DNA of 28,903 nucleotides from an uncultured Bacilli bacterium (lineage in GTDB: Bacteria; Bacillota_I; Bacilli_A; RF39; UBA660), in contig CAKOLI010000010.1 of NCBI GenBank assembly GCA_934096265.1, positions 1 through 28,903 on the forward strand, in the 5' to 3' direction. Of this stretch, positions 1 through 8,389 are shown piece after piece (the stretch's first letter is position 1; each line of letters opens with the position of its first letter). The notes below the pieces were generated by a model. It saw only the letters and a list, made by a program, of their open reading frames with translations, searched no databases and had not been told where the DNA came from. The translations under genes and the position numbers were made by a program.

Positions 1-76
1 TGGTGTCCCCTTAGGGATTCGAACCCTAGACCCACTGATTAAGAGTCAGTTGCTCTACCAACTGAGCTAAGGAGAC
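1..76 (-). tRNA. tRNA-Lys (anticodon CTT)
   Basis: The reverse strand folds into a complete 76-nt cloverleaf. The acceptor stem GTCTCCT pairs with AGGGGAC (one G-T pair), followed by discriminator A and an encoded CCA at window positions 3-1. The T arm is TAGGG/CCCTA around the loop TTCGAAT. The anticodon stem ACTGA/TCAGT encloses CTCTTAA, giving anticodon CTT, which reads AAG lysine codons. Any terminator lies outside the window. Confidence 0.97.
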
Positions 77-97
77 ATAAAAATCAGTTACTTATTC

Positions 98-125
98 ATT
101 ATATCATATTTTTTTAAAAAGTGAA
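98..125 (-). promoter_or_regulatory. Promoter of tRNA-Lys
   Basis: On the minus strand TTCACT (120-125) is followed after 16 nt by TATAAT (98-103), preceded by TGA, which makes an extended -10. Transcription would begin about 15 nt before the mature tRNA. Confidence 0.65.
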
Positions 126-213
126 TACTTTTTTTAAAAAAATTATATTTTTTTTAAGCACCTGATATTTTTCTGGTTAATTATACATATTTTATCAATA
201 TTAAATTTATAAC

Positions 214-993
214 TTAAATCTTTCTGGATTGAATTTCGGCAATTTTATCAAATACTTCTCCAGCATTTTTTTCGTTAATTTCTGTATAACCAAGTTCTTT
301 TAATGCTTGTACTTTAGCAGAATTGAGTTCTTGAGTTCTGCTCATTTTTTCTTCGTTTTTTTGTTCTATTTCTGCTTCCCATTTGCGGTGAGAGTCCATT
401 AGTCTACTACGTGAAGCTCCTCCGTTGTTGTACAAAGTCATTGCAGAATACATAATACTTTCAAATATAAATTGATATTCTTCTTCAAATTCATATACTG
501 TTGGTTTAACAAATCCCGCAGACTTAACAACATATGCAAGCATATATTTTAATTCTTTTGTGTTTACCATAGACTGGATAAAATGATATATATATGTAAT
601 TATGGTTAGTGATGTTTTTGTTTTGTCTTCGTTAAGCATTTCTTTTAAAAGGAACACAATATCGTTGATAACATCTTGTTCTTCTTTTTTAAATCCATCT
701 AAACTAATGATGCAGTTTTCTTTTTTTGCACTGCTTTTCTTAGTTGTATATAATTTGTTTTCTATTTTTTCTATATATTCATCATCTACAACAATGTTTT
801 CTAATTCTGCTGCATCACGCACTTCTAATAGATTAAATAATAACATTTTTTTATCCTTAGGCCATTTATCAAGGCTATCGCAGTCTAGGTAATTATACAC
901 CATTTGTCTTGACACACCTAAATATTTAGCTAAATTCACTTTTGATATATTTGTTTTTTTTAATATTTGATTAATCTTCTCAATAGTCCTCAT
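214..993 (-). CDS. HTH-domain protein of unknown role (259 aa)
   Basis: Residues about 3-37 form a Cro/XRE-like helix-turn-helix: after the first helix comes VNLAKYLGVSRQMVYNYLD, a typical turn and recognition helix. This points to DNA binding. The remaining ~220 residues match no family I recognise; residues about 195-259 are highly charged (HRKWEAEIEQKNEEKMSRTQE) and probably helical or coiled coil. The start is firm: AGGAGG lies 6 nt upstream of ATG and a consensus promoter sits just before it. The gene is monocistronic, between mnmA and tRNA-Lys. It could be a transcriptional regulator or a DNA-binding structural protein; target and ligand cannot be told from sequence. Confidence 0.85.
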   Translation of the reverse strand: MRTIEKINQILKKTNISKVNLAKYLGVSRQMVYNYLDCDSLDKWPKDKKMLLFNLLEVRDAAELENIVVDDEYIEKIENKLYTTKKSSAKKENCIISLDGFKKEEQDVINDIVFLLKEMLNEDKTKTSLTIITYIYHFIQSMVNTKELKYMLAYVVKSAGFVKPTVYEFEEEYQFIFESIMYSAMTLYNNGGASRSRLMDSHRKWEAEIEQKNEEKMSRTQELNSAKVQALKELGYTEINEKNAGEVFDKIAEIQSRKI

Positions 994-1011
994 GTCAATC
1001 CTCCTAATATT

Positions 1012-1039
1012 ATTTTAACATTTTTACGTAATATGTCAA
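1012..1039 (-). promoter_or_regulatory. Promoter of the HTH gene
   Basis: Minus strand: perfect -35 TTGACA (1034-1039), 16-nt spacer, -10 TAAAAT (1012-1017). The transcript would have a very short leader carrying AGGAGG. Confidence 0.75.
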
Positions 1040-1049
1040 GACTTAATAT

Positions 1050-2153
1050 TTACAAATACCATAGTTTTTGTGTATCATTATAGACACTACTTATGATACC
1101 TCCACCTATGCATTCATCTTTGTCATATATTACACAAATTTGTCCAGGAGTAACCGCTTTGGTGCTTTGATAGAAGACTTTTACCCTACCATCTTCTAGG
1201 CGCTCTATCCTACCAGGGATGTCGTTTTGGCGGTATCTAAATTTGAAGCATACATCACTTACGTCTTTATCATCAATGAAATTTACATCTTCTAAGATGG
1301 CACTGTTAGAATATAGATAATGATTATCACTGCCATAGCAAACATATAAAATGTTCTTATTAAGATCTTTGCCTACTACATATAGTTTGTCATTACTGCC
1401 TCCTATATTTAGCCCTCTTCTTTGACCTATTGTGTAATACATAAGACCTATATGCCTACCTAATGTTTTATTGGTTTCGATATCTACGATATCTCCGGCG
1501 ATATTAGGTAAATAGTTTTCTAAGAACTTAGTAAAGTTTCTTTCTCCAATGAAGCAAATACCAGTTGAATCTTTTTTAGTGGCTGTAACAAGATTGTAAG
1601 TAGAGGCGATATCTCTTACTTTATGTTTACAAATATCTCCAAGAGGAAAAATAACATCATTAAATTCTTCTTTTCTAACCATAGATAGGAAATAGCTTTG
1701 GTCCTTAGATAAATCACTAGCTTTATATAGTTTGCCATCAATGACTTTGGCATAATGACCTGTAGCAATATAATCTGCTCCTAATTTGCGGGCTTCTTTA
1801 ATAAATAGGTCGAATTTGATATATCTATTACACATAACATCTGGATTAGGAGTTCTACCTTTTTTTAATTCGTCTAGGAAATATGTAAATACATAATCCC
1901 AATACTCTTTAACAAAGTCTATTCTGTGTAGAGGAATATTTAATTTATTACATACTTCTTTAGCATCATTATAATCTTGTTCTTGAGGACAGATATTGTT
2001 ATTTAGATTAGGATTACCAAGTATGTCATTATTAATGCTGCTATCCCAATTACGCATAAATAAGCCAATTACATTATATCCTTGATTAATTAATTCTATT
2101 GCAGCGACACTGCTGTCTACTCCTCCACTCATACCGATTACTACTGTTTTCAT
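1050..2153 (-). CDS. mnmA: tRNA-specific 2-thiouridylase MnmA
   Basis: MnmA adenylates and thiolates U34 of the Lys, Glu and Gln tRNA anticodons (s2U), taking sulfur from a cysteine desulfurase relay; it acts in the cytoplasm. The PP-loop SGGVDSS is at residues 9-15, TGHY at 131-134, the presumed catalytic cysteine C108 in NPDVMCN, and the second cysteine C200 in STGICFIG. At 367 aa it has normal family length. The frame is open 11 codons further upstream (to 2186), but that part overlaps the promoter, and GAGGTG lies 6 nt before the ATG at 2153, so I use the shorter start. A tRNA-Lys gene is 1 kb away; the proximity may be coincidental. Confidence 0.96.
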   Translation of the reverse strand: MKTVVIGMSGGVDSSVAAIELINQGYNVIGLFMRNWDSSINNDILGNPNLNNNICPQEQDYNDAKEVCNKLNIPLHRIDFVKEYWDYVFTYFLDELKKGRTPNPDVMCNRYIKFDLFIKEARKLGADYIATGHYAKVIDGKLYKASDLSKDQSYFLSMVRKEEFNDVIFPLGDICKHKVRDIASTYNLVTATKKDSTGICFIGERNFTKFLENYLPNIAGDIVDIETNKTLGRHIGLMYYTIGQRRGLNIGGSNDKLYVVGKDLNKNILYVCYGSDNHYLYSNSAILEDVNFIDDKDVSDVCFKFRYRQNDIPGRIERLEDGRVKVFYQSTKAVTPGQICVIYDKDECIGGGIISSVYNDTQKLWYL

Positions 2154-2177
2154 ACTTAGCACCTCACATACATATAA

Positions 2178-2206
2178 GTATATCATATTTAAGTACTAAC
2201 AAGCAA
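2178..2206 (-). promoter_or_regulatory. Promoter of mnmA
   Basis: Minus strand: -35 TTGCTT (2201-2206), 18-nt spacer, -10 TATACT (2178-2183) preceded by TGA (extended -10). It lies inside the frame's upstream extension and supports the start at 2153. Confidence 0.6.
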
Positions 2207-2245
2207 GGGATAACAATGTAGATTTTTTAGATATTAAAATTATAT

Positions 2246-2875
2246 TTATTTAAGGAGATTAAGTAATAGATTAAAAAGATTAGGATATAAGTAGGCATCT
2301 AAAAGACTAGTAATTATTCCTATAAAAGAGGTTATGCCAAGTACTACTAGGTATTTTTCTAGTTCTTTTCGGATGCTTATTTTCTCTTTTTTAAAGATTT
2401 GTTTAAATATAAGGATGGAAAAGTTAATACTATAATATCCAATGATGATATAGCTTATGAAGCTAAGAATTTCTTTAGGAAATATATATATGAATGAATA
2501 TAGGCTTCCTTTATATTTATATAGACCAATTAATGTAGATACGGTAAATCCGACGGTTAGGCCTTTTAGGAATATTAACATTATAATAAAAGGAATACCA
2601 ATCATGGATAGACCTAGTATAAATATTATAGCTATATAGAATAAATTATTTCCTAGGCTGTGTAGTAATGCTTGTACATAGTTATAACTGTTATTTTTGA
2701 TACTAGTAGTAAAAGCATTCATTGTACTAAATACACTATCTAAATCACTTTTGCTTAGTAAGTTGTAATAAATTGCTCCACATGTGACTCCTAATACTAG
2801 AAGAATAAGAACAAATAAATTGAATTTCCAAGATGGAATTAGTAAGGTTTTAATGCTACTAATTTTCTTTTTCAT
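2246..2875 (-). CDS. spoIIM: SpoIIM-like integral membrane protein
   Basis: A 209-aa protein of the SpoIIM/DUF95 family. In Bacillus, SpoIIM is part of the DMP complex (with SpoIID and SpoIIP) that remodels septal peptidoglycan during engulfment in sporulation. Visible: a short basic N-terminus, a first TM segment at about 17-38, a soluble loop at about 40-70, and then four hydrophobic segments. The segment SLGNNLFYIAIIFILGLSM, followed by KGLTVGFTVSTLI and the phrase IYIFPKEI, is typical of the family. AGGTGAT before the ATG supports the start. It is monocistronic, divergent from a 47-aa membrane peptide. Some DUF95 proteins are not sporulation proteins, but other sporulation genes in this window favour a SpoIIM role. 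Confidence 0.8.
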   Translation of the reverse strand: MKKKISSIKTLLIPSWKFNLFVLILLVLGVTCGAIYYNLLSKSDLDSVFSTMNAFTTSIKNNSYNYVQALLHSLGNNLFYIAIIFILGLSMIGIPFIIMLIFLKGLTVGFTVSTLIGLYKYKGSLYSFIYIFPKEILSFISYIIIGYYSINFSILIFKQIFKKEKISIRKELEKYLVVLGITSFIGIITSLLDAYLYPNLFNLLLNLLK

Positions 2876-2907
2876 ATAATCACCTAATCAATTTTATTAA
2901 CAAACTC

Positions 2908-2936
2908 TTGCTATTATACCAATAATTTTGTATAAT
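2908..2936 (+). promoter_or_regulatory. Promoter of the 47-aa membrane peptide
   Basis: Plus strand: -35 TTGCTA (2908-2913), 17-nt spacer, perfect -10 TATAAT (2931-2936). It overlaps the divergent spoIIM promoter, so the two probably cannot be occupied at the same time. Confidence 0.7.
2913..2921 (-). promoter_or_regulatory. Extended -10 promoter of spoIIM
   Basis: Minus strand TGGTATAAT, an extended -10 (TGN-TATAAT) with no good -35. It lies within the spacer region of the divergent plus-strand promoter. Confidence 0.55.
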
Positions 2937-2953
2937 TGATTATGAGGTGTATT

Positions 2954-3097
2954 ATGAATAAAGAAAGCAATAAGAAAAATAATAATGTGAAGAAAAAGAA
3001 GAAAGTTAAGAATTTAGGTATGAAAGTTAGTGCAATTGTAATGTTACTTCTTATGGTAGTGTCTTTTGTGCTTATGTTAATTAGTTATGTAAATTAA
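2954..3097 (+). CDS. Small basic single-TM protein (47 aa)
   Basis: Start ATG with GAGGTG 5 nt upstream, a consensus promoter and a downstream hairpin make this a convincing gene despite its size. Residues 1-22 are almost all Lys and Asn (KKNNNVKKKKKVKN); residues 23-46 are one hydrophobic helix (MKVSAIVMLLLMVVSFVLML). This cytoplasmic-basic plus single-TM layout resembles small DUF4044-type peptides of Bacillota, but the match is by layout only. Its function is unknown. It would be inserted in the membrane with the basic tail inside. Confidence 0.75.
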   Translation: MNKESNKKNNNVKKKKKVKNLGMKVSAIVMLLLMVVSFVLMLISYVN

Positions 3098-3150
3098 AAA
3101 TAAACTAAGTATTTTATACATTTGCTGTGTAAATATACATAGTTTATTTT
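3097..3150. terminator. Bidirectional terminator between convergent genes
   Basis: AAAATAAACT (3097-3106) pairs perfectly with AGTTTATTTT (3141-3150). U-rich runs follow on both strands. It serves the plus-strand 47-aa gene and the minus-strand gene ending at 3152. Confidence 0.7.
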
Positions 3151-3151
3151 T

Positions 3152-3886
3152 TTATCTAAGTAGTAAAATCAAAAGGATAAGGGCAATTACTACAGACAGA
3201 GTACCAAGTAGTAAATAGCTAACATTACCACTGGCATAGGCATTATTATAGTTACCTACTTCTTCGTTATTTGATGTAGAATAATCTTCTTGAGGTTTAT
3301 CTACAAAAGTGCTTGCTTCTTTTACGGGTTCGTTACTACCAATAATGTAGTTTAGGCCACCCATATTAATTTTTATGGCATTATTACTAGCACTATATCC
3401 TTGATTACTAAGGCTAAATTCTTTTAAGATTTGTAGTATATTAATGGTATGTACTCTTCCTATAAATTTATTTTTAAAATAATTAATAAAGTTGATATAA
3501 GTTAAATCATCAAGGAAATAAATAGAGTCATCTGTTGTAAAGTTATTTACACTAAGTAGTTTATGAGCATTATTTAGAATGGCTATGACTCTTTTAGCTA
3601 AGTTTATGCATCCTTCAGTATTAGCTATATCGTTTAATAAATTTCTTTCTATATTAGGTAAGATAAGTATCATTGAAGTACCATCAATATCTTTATATAT
3701 ATCTTTAATTTTTTCATTCATAGAACTAATATCGGTAGACAGTATATCTACATATTTGTCTAAATCTATAGAGATATGATATCTTAAGTCCTTATGATGT
3801 GGAATAGATATATAATAAGAATATTTTCCATTCATTACATAATAAATAGTATAATTATTAAAACTAATTAGTCTACTAACGTCCAT
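3152..3886 (-). CDS. Tail-anchored membrane protein of unknown function (244 aa)
   Basis: I recognise no family. The N-terminal ~190 residues look soluble and mixed alpha/beta. A Ser/Asn-rich linker follows (about 190-217), then one C-terminal TM segment at about 220-243 (YLLLGTLSVVIALILLILLL) ending in Arg. With no signal peptide, the soluble part is probably cytoplasmic and the protein tail-anchored. AAGGAGG 8 nt before ATG fixes the start. It follows mscL by 53 nt on the same strand, so the two may be co-transcribed. Confidence 0.8.
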   Translation of the reverse strand: MDVSRLISFNNYTIYYVMNGKYSYYISIPHHKDLRYHISIDLDKYVDILSTDISSMNEKIKDIYKDIDGTSMILILPNIERNLLNDIANTEGCINLAKRVIAILNNAHKLLSVNNFTTDDSIYFLDDLTYINFINYFKNKFIGRVHTINILQILKEFSLSNQGYSASNNAIKINMGGLNYIIGSNEPVKEASTFVDKPQEDYSTSNNEEVGNYNNAYASGNVSYLLLGTLSVVIALILLILLLR

Positions 3887-3939
3887 ATAAATGCCTCCTT
3901 ACCTATCATAATAATAATAACACAAAAAGAAGAGTTTGT

Positions 3940-4314
3940 CTACTTTTTCTTTTTCAACAAATCTCTTATTTCTTCTAATAACATAATATCTGTAACCACT
4001 GGAGTTTCTTCTTTCTTTTTATTATTTTTATGTGTAAGTTTATTAATAAATTTGACAAATAGAAATAAACAAAAAGCAATGATTAAGAAATTAATTACAT
4101 TTTGAATAAACATTCCATATCTAATTGTGGCATCGTTAAATTTTAAAACTAGGCCACTGAAATCTAGGCCACCTAGAGCAATTCCTAGTATTGGCATAAT
4201 TACATCGTCTACTAAGGAACTAATTATTTTAGAAAATGCAGAGCCAACGATAACCCCGACGGCCATTTCAACGACATTACCTCTTGATATGAATGTTTTA
4301 AACTCCTTTAACAC
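3940..4314 (-). CDS. mscL: Large-conductance mechanosensitive channel MscL
   Basis: A 124-aa pore-forming subunit of the membrane-tension-gated emergency release channel. The family N-terminus is clear (LKEFKTFISRGNVVEMAVGVIVGSAF), with the first TM gate helix at about 14-45. A short periplasmic-type loop (about 46-68) follows, then the second TM at about 69-92, and a charged C-terminal helix (LLEEIRDLLKKKK). The start codon is GTG, chosen because AAGGAGGTAA is positioned 8 nt upstream. It has its own consensus promoter and no riboswitch-like leader. Confidence 0.96.
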   Translation of the reverse strand: MLKEFKTFISRGNVVEMAVGVIVGSAFSKIISSLVDDVIMPILGIALGGLDFSGLVLKFNDATIRYGMFIQNVINFLIIAFCLFLFVKFINKLTHKNNKKKEETPVVTDIMLLEEIRDLLKKKK

Positions 4315-4337
4315 GTATATTACCTCCTTATAAGATA

Positions 4338-4366
4338 ATTATAACGGTTAAATTTAAATATGTAAA
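4338..4366 (-). promoter_or_regulatory. Promoter of mscL
   Basis: Minus strand: -35 TTTACA (4361-4366), 17-nt spacer, perfect -10 TATAAT (4338-4343). It lies directly after the stop of the ZIP transporter gene. Confidence 0.75.
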
Positions 4367-4368
4367 TA

Positions 4369-5121
4369 TTAAATAAAGATCTGTATAAATATTATACCTA
4401 ATATTAAAAATGCTAAAGCTTGTTTATGGCTTACATTTTTGGTTGATGCAGGTAGTAGTTCAAACAGAGAGATGTGTAACATTAAGCCCGCTATAACACT
4501 AAATATAATACCCATAAATAAATTATTTATACTACTTGGTAAAAATAAGTAGGCAATAATAGCACCAAGTAGTTCAGAAAATCCTGAGATTGCTGTGTAG
4601 ATAAAAGCTTTAATTTTAGATTTGGTACCAACGTATATAGGAAGAGCAATACTTATACCTTCAGGAATATTATGCATAGCAATAGCAAGACCTAAAGAAA
4701 GGCCTAATTTAACTTCGCTGTTAGTTGCTATGTAAGTGATAATGCCCTCTGGAATGTTATGGATAACGATTGCTATCATGGAGATTAAACCTACTTTGTA
4801 TAGTTTGTAATCAGTTGAATTTATATTATCATCTGGTAAGTATTTACTTACTAAATATGAAATAAATACACCAATTAATACGAATAATATTACAATTAAG
4901 TATGTCTTATTAATAAGATATTCTTTATTTAAATATGTAAAGCTTTCTTTTATTAAATCAAAGATAGATACACCACTCATAACACCACTTGCAAAAGCAA
5001 GGCAACTACCAATTATTTTGTTTTTATTTTTATTTTTTATAAAAAAAACAAGTATAAAACCTAGTAATGTAGAAAGTCCTGATATTGAAGTTATGATAAA
5101 TGCTATTTTTGTATTACTCAT
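4369..5121 (-). CDS. ZIP-family divalent metal transporter
   Basis: A 250-aa inner-membrane permease of the ZIP family (ZupT-like), expected to import Zn2+ and possibly Mn2+ or Fe2+. Eight hydrophobic segments are visible. The paired metal-site motifs HNIPEG occur twice, in the fourth and fifth TM regions (HNIPEGIITY and HNIPEGISIALPI), as is diagnostic for ZIP. An earlier in-frame TTG at 5133 exists, but TTGGTGAT sits at the right distance from the ATG at 5121. No metal-regulator site is evident upstream. Confidence 0.92.
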   Translation of the reverse strand: MSNTKIAFIITSISGLSTLLGFILVFFIKNKNKNKIIGSCLAFASGVMSGVSIFDLIKESFTYLNKEYLINKTYLIVILFVLIGVFISYLVSKYLPDDNINSTDYKLYKVGLISMIAIVIHNIPEGIITYIATNSEVKLGLSLGLAIAMHNIPEGISIALPIYVGTKSKIKAFIYTAISGFSELLGAIIAYLFLPSSINNLFMGIIFSVIAGLMLHISLFELLPASTKNVSHKQALAFLILGIIFIQIFI

Positions 5122-5264
5122 AAATATCACCAATTAATTATATGTATTTAGGTTATAATTTATATTAATACATAAATAACTTCTGTTATTATTTTGTGCT
5201 AAAAAGGAAATAATATGAGTAATAAGTATTTACAAAAATAGGAAATAGAAATTTAGTATTAAAG

Positions 5265-5293
5265 TAATAAACAAATATTTTTAATTCATAATA
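5265..5293 (+). promoter_or_regulatory. Possible forespore-type promoter of spoIVB
   Basis: TAATA (5265-5269), 17 nt, then CATAATA (5287-5293), 36 nt before the spoIVB ATG. The -10 fits CATNNTA, known for sigma-G promoters; the -35 fits only loosely. AT-rich DNA makes chance matches common. The rest of the 5122-5328 gap shows nothing else I can support. Confidence 0.3.
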
Positions 5294-5328
5294 ATAATGT
5301 AGCTAATGAGAGTAAAGGAGATGTTTGC

Positions 5329-6327
5329 ATGTTTTTTAAAAAAATCAAAAACTCTCTTGCTATTCTTCTAATATGCACCATGATATTTCCAATAAATGTA
5401 CTAGCCTATTCAGATTATATTTTAGCAGGTGGTGACAATATTGGGATAGAACTTAACTCAAATGGTATTATTGTAGTGGGAACGTATAAAATTAAAAATG
5501 AAAATCCTGCGAAAGAGGCAGGGTTGAAAACGGGAGACGTTATTATATCTATAAATGATACTAAGGTAAATACTATTAATGAGCTTTTAAATGTGATTAG
5601 TAAAAATAATAATAGTAGTAATACTATTAAGGTTACCTATTTAAGAGGTAGTAATAGGTATAATACTAATTTAAAGTTAGTGAGTGATGATAATAATACT
5701 TATAAAACTGGTATATATGTAAAAGATAGTATTAATGGTATAGGTACTCTAACTTTTATTGATCCAAATACTAAATTATATGGTGCTTTAGGTCATGAGA
5801 TATTAGAGAAAACTACAGGACAAAGAGTAGAAGTGTCTAAAGGTAAAATATATGAATCAAGTGTAACTGGTATAACTAAGAGTAATACGGGTACTCCAGG
5901 AGAGAAAAATGCTAGGTATAATTCACAAAAGGTATTTGGTAAGATAAATGAGAATACTAAGTCAGGAATATTTGGGGAATATACTGCCAAATTACCGAAT
6001 AAGAAGCTTTATAAAGTAGCTAAGCCTAGTGAGATAAAGTTGGGTAAGGCTAATTTGTTAACTGTATTAAAGGATAATAAGATTGATTCTTATGAGATAC
6101 AAATACTTCAGATTTCAAGAGAAGATCAAGCTACAAAAAATATTCTATTTGAAATAACAGATCCTACTCTATTAGAAAAAACTGGCGGTATAGTTCAAGG
6201 TATGAGTGGTTCTCCAATAATTCAGGATGATAATATAATAGGTGCAGTTACTCACGTAGTGGTAGATAATCCTAAGGAAGGTTATGGTATATTTATAACA
6301 AATATGTTAGAAGAAGCAGAAAATTAA
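5329..6327 (+). CDS. spoIVB: SpoIVB serine peptidase (PDZ + S55)
   Basis: In Bacillus, SpoIVB is secreted from the forespore into the intermembrane space, where it cleaves SpoIVFA and so triggers pro-sigma-K processing. At 332 aa it has: an N-terminal signal anchor at about 8-27; a PDZ domain at about 35-115 (NPAKEAGLKTGDVIISIND); and an S55 peptidase domain. Key residues are H156 in YGALGHEI and S293 in GGIVQGMSGSP; D278 (ITDP) is the likely acid. It is shorter than Bacillus SpoIVB (about 425 aa), mostly at the N-terminus. AAAGGAGATG precedes the ATG. It faces the nusB-xseAB operon; in Bacillus spoIVB also lies near xseA-xseB. All catalytic residues are intact. Confidence 0.93.
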   Translation: MFFKKIKNSLAILLICTMIFPINVLAYSDYILAGGDNIGIELNSNGIIVVGTYKIKNENPAKEAGLKTGDVIISINDTKVNTINELLNVISKNNNSSNTIKVTYLRGSNRYNTNLKLVSDDNNTYKTGIYVKDSINGIGTLTFIDPNTKLYGALGHEILEKTTGQRVEVSKGKIYESSVTGITKSNTGTPGEKNARYNSQKVFGKINENTKSGIFGEYTAKLPNKKLYKVAKPSEIKLGKANLLTVLKDNKIDSYEIQILQISREDQATKNILFEITDPTLLEKTGGIVQGMSGSPIIQDDNIIGAVTHVVVDNPKEGYGIFITNMLEEAEN

Positions 6328-6346
6328 GAGCTATGCTCTTTTTTTC
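6326..6346 (+). terminator. Intrinsic terminator of spoIVB
   Basis: AAGAGC (6326-6331), loop TAT, GCTCTT (6335-6340), then a run of T. It overlaps the stop codon. Confidence 0.85.
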
Positions 6347-6375
6347 TTTATAGTTTAAAAAAAATAGATATAAAT

Positions 6376-6603
6376 CTATTCTTCACTGACTTTAAATTCT
6401 TCTACTGTACCATTTTCTAGTAATATTTTATTAACTTTATCACTGACGTCGTTTAAAGTGTCGTTGCACTCACGAGCAAGTTTCATAGCTTCTGTATATT
6501 TATTTATAGCATCATCTAAAGCTACTTCTCCTCCTTCTAGTTCTTTTACTAATAATTCTAATTTCTTAATTTTATCTTCAAAAGTCATATTATCTTTAGC
6601 CAT
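6376..6603 (-). CDS. xseB: Exonuclease VII small subunit
   Basis: XseB binds XseA to form exonuclease VII, which degrades single-stranded DNA to oligonucleotides. At 75 aa it has normal length. It is almost entirely helical, with the family signature TFEDKIKKLELLVKELEGG at about 7-25 and LDDAINKYTEAMKLA at about 29-43. Its ATG follows one base after the xseA stop, and the ribosome site lies in the xseA end, so translation is coupled to xseA. Confidence 0.95.
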   Translation of the reverse strand: MAKDNMTFEDKIKKLELLVKELEGGEVALDDAINKYTEAMKLARECNDTLNDVSDKVNKILLENGTVEEFKVSEE

Positions 6604-6604
6604 A

Positions 6605-7873
6605 TTATTTACTTACCTCCATTACTTTAGATATAACTTTGCCATCATTAAATTCTATATTTAATATATCATCTTTCTTTAGGGATTTGATACTAGATAC
6701 TACTTTGTTATCTACTTTGGTTATTGTATATCCTCTTTTTAAGGTACTAAGAGGATTTAGTATTTCGAGTTTATGTATTATATGTCCTAATTTATCTATT
6801 TTAGGTTTTAGGACTATATCTTTGTTATAAAATACATAGCTGTTACTAAGCTCAAATACACGTACTTTATATATTTCTATAATATTATTCATTTTATTAT
6901 TTAAATTATCAATTAAATTATCTAGTTTTTGTTCTAATACTTCATATATAACAGTAGGTTTTTTTAGTACGTAGCTATCTTCTAGTTTATTTAAGCTTTT
7001 TTTCTTATTAGTGCATATGTTTAAAATAGCATTGGTACTTCTTTGTTTAGCACTATCAAGGTAGTTAATTATGGTAGTAATATCTGGTACCGCTAACTCG
7101 GCAGCAGCGGTAGGTGTAGGTGCTCTTAAGTCACTTACGAAGTCCGCGATAGTGTAGTCTATTTCATGACCCACAGCACTAATTACGGGTATTCTGCTGT
7201 TATATATGGCTCTTGCTACAATCTCTTCATTAAAAGGCCATAAATCTTCAATAGAGCCTCCACCTCTACCTACAATTAATGTATCTATATCTGTATATGT
7301 ATTAGCAATGTTAATTTTTTTAACAATATCATCTTTAGCATATTCTCCTTGGACTAAGGATGGAAATAGAATGGTTTCACATACAGGGTACCTTCTTTTA
7401 ATAGTAGTTAAGATATCTCTTATAGCGGCACCTGTAGATGCTGTTATGATACCAATTTTTTTAGGTATTCTTCTAATTTTTCTCTTGTGAGAGACATCAA
7501 ATAGACCTTCTTTACTAAGTTTTTCTTTTAGCTGGTTAAAGGCTACATATAGGTTACCAATACCATCTTCTATCATATCATCTACATATATTTGATATCC
7601 GCCAGTAGCTTCATAGACACTAATACGACCACTTACTAAAACTTTGACGCCATCTGTAGGAGTGAATTTAACATTTTTAACTGATGAGGAAAACATTACT
7701 GCATTTATTCTGGAGTTCTCATCTTTTAAAGTAAAGTAAAAGTGGCCTCTGGTATGGTATTTAAAGTTAGATATTTCTCCTTTGATGTATACTTTATTTA
7801 AATAGGTATTATCATCAATAATACCTTTAATATATTTAGTTAACTCCCCTACAGTAATGTATTCATTATTCAT
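6605..7873 (-). CDS. xseA: Exonuclease VII large subunit
   Basis: Catalytic subunit of exonuclease VII, used in repair and recombination of DNA. At 422 aa: an N-terminal OB-fold ssDNA-binding domain (about 1-100, with GEISNFKYHTRGHFYFTLKDE), then the nuclease core (about 120-310) with the motifs GIITASTGAAIRDI, VGRGGGSIEDLWPFN and SAVGHEIDYTIADFVSDLRAPTPTAAAE. A coiled-coil region (about 250-350) and a C-terminal YTIT strand segment follow. It overlaps the nusB end by 8 nt. folD, which lies between nusB and xseA in Bacillus, is absent. Confidence 0.97.
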   Translation of the reverse strand: MNNEYITVGELTKYIKGIIDDNTYLNKVYIKGEISNFKYHTRGHFYFTLKDENSRINAVMFSSSVKNVKFTPTDGVKVLVSGRISVYEATGGYQIYVDDMIEDGIGNLYVAFNQLKEKLSKEGLFDVSHKRKIRRIPKKIGIITASTGAAIRDILTTIKRRYPVCETILFPSLVQGEYAKDDIVKKINIANTYTDIDTLIVGRGGGSIEDLWPFNEEIVARAIYNSRIPVISAVGHEIDYTIADFVSDLRAPTPTAAAELAVPDITTIINYLDSAKQRSTNAILNICTNKKKSLNKLEDSYVLKKPTVIYEVLEQKLDNLIDNLNNKMNNIIEIYKVRVFELSNSYVFYNKDIVLKPKIDKLGHIIHKLEILNPLSTLKRGYTITKVDNKVVSSIKSLKKDDILNIEFNDGKVISKVMEVSK

Positions 7874-8276
7874 TATTTAACCTACTATTATATATCTTAT
7901 CTAAAACGCCATTAATCATTTTAACTACTTTGTCATCACTATACTTTTTAGCAAGTTCGATAGCTTCATTAATACATACTAAATCAGGAGTATCTGTATA
8001 CATAAGTTCATATATTGCCATTCTAAGTATTGCTTGGTCGGTAAAGCCAAGTCTATCTATTCTCCATTTATCTAAATATTTATTCGCAGTAGTATCAATA
8101 TTATCTAAGTTTTCTATTACTCCTTTAACAATATCATTGACAAAGTCATTTTTAATTTCTAATTGTTCGTTTATGACATCATCTATATCGTAATTAATAT
8201 TATTTTTGTTATATAAACTAATTTGATATAAAATGGTCATAATTTTATATCTAAGTTCTGATCTTTTATATTTCAT
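7866..8276 (-). CDS. nusB: Transcription antitermination factor NusB
   Basis: NusB with NusE (S10) binds boxA RNA and supports rRNA antitermination. At 136 aa it is all-helical. Near the N-terminus KRSELRYKIMTILYQISL replaces the usual family start; WRIDRLGFTDQAILRMAIYELMY at about 80-102 is the conserved core, followed by VCINEAIELAKKYSDDKVVKMINGVLD. I choose the ATG at 8276 because AGAGGT lies just before it; the in-frame ATG at 8294 has no ribosome site. It is the first gene of a nusB-xseA-xseB operon. Confidence 0.95.
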   Translation of the reverse strand: MKYKRSELRYKIMTILYQISLYNKNNINYDIDDVINEQLEIKNDFVNDIVKGVIENLDNIDTTANKYLDKWRIDRLGFTDQAILRMAIYELMYTDTPDLVCINEAIELAKKYSDDKVVKMINGVLDKIYNSRLNNE

Positions 8277-8389
8277 TATACCTCTTCCCTTCATAAAAAC
8301 GCTATATTAATAATATCACATATTTATAAATAATAAAAGTAAAAAAGATAAGAAAAGGAAAGTAATTCTATATAGTACACTCAAAAAGA

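Noticed and set aside
4315..4368. Riboswitch before mscL or before the ZIP transporter
   Set aside because: The mscL leader is only about 20 nt and the region before the ZIP gene shows no conserved aptamer-like stems.
5215..5241. Eight-codon ORF (MSNKYLQK) with a GGAAA-like ribosome site upstream of spoIVB
   Set aside because: Too short, with no promoter or structure tied to it; likely chance in AT-rich DNA.
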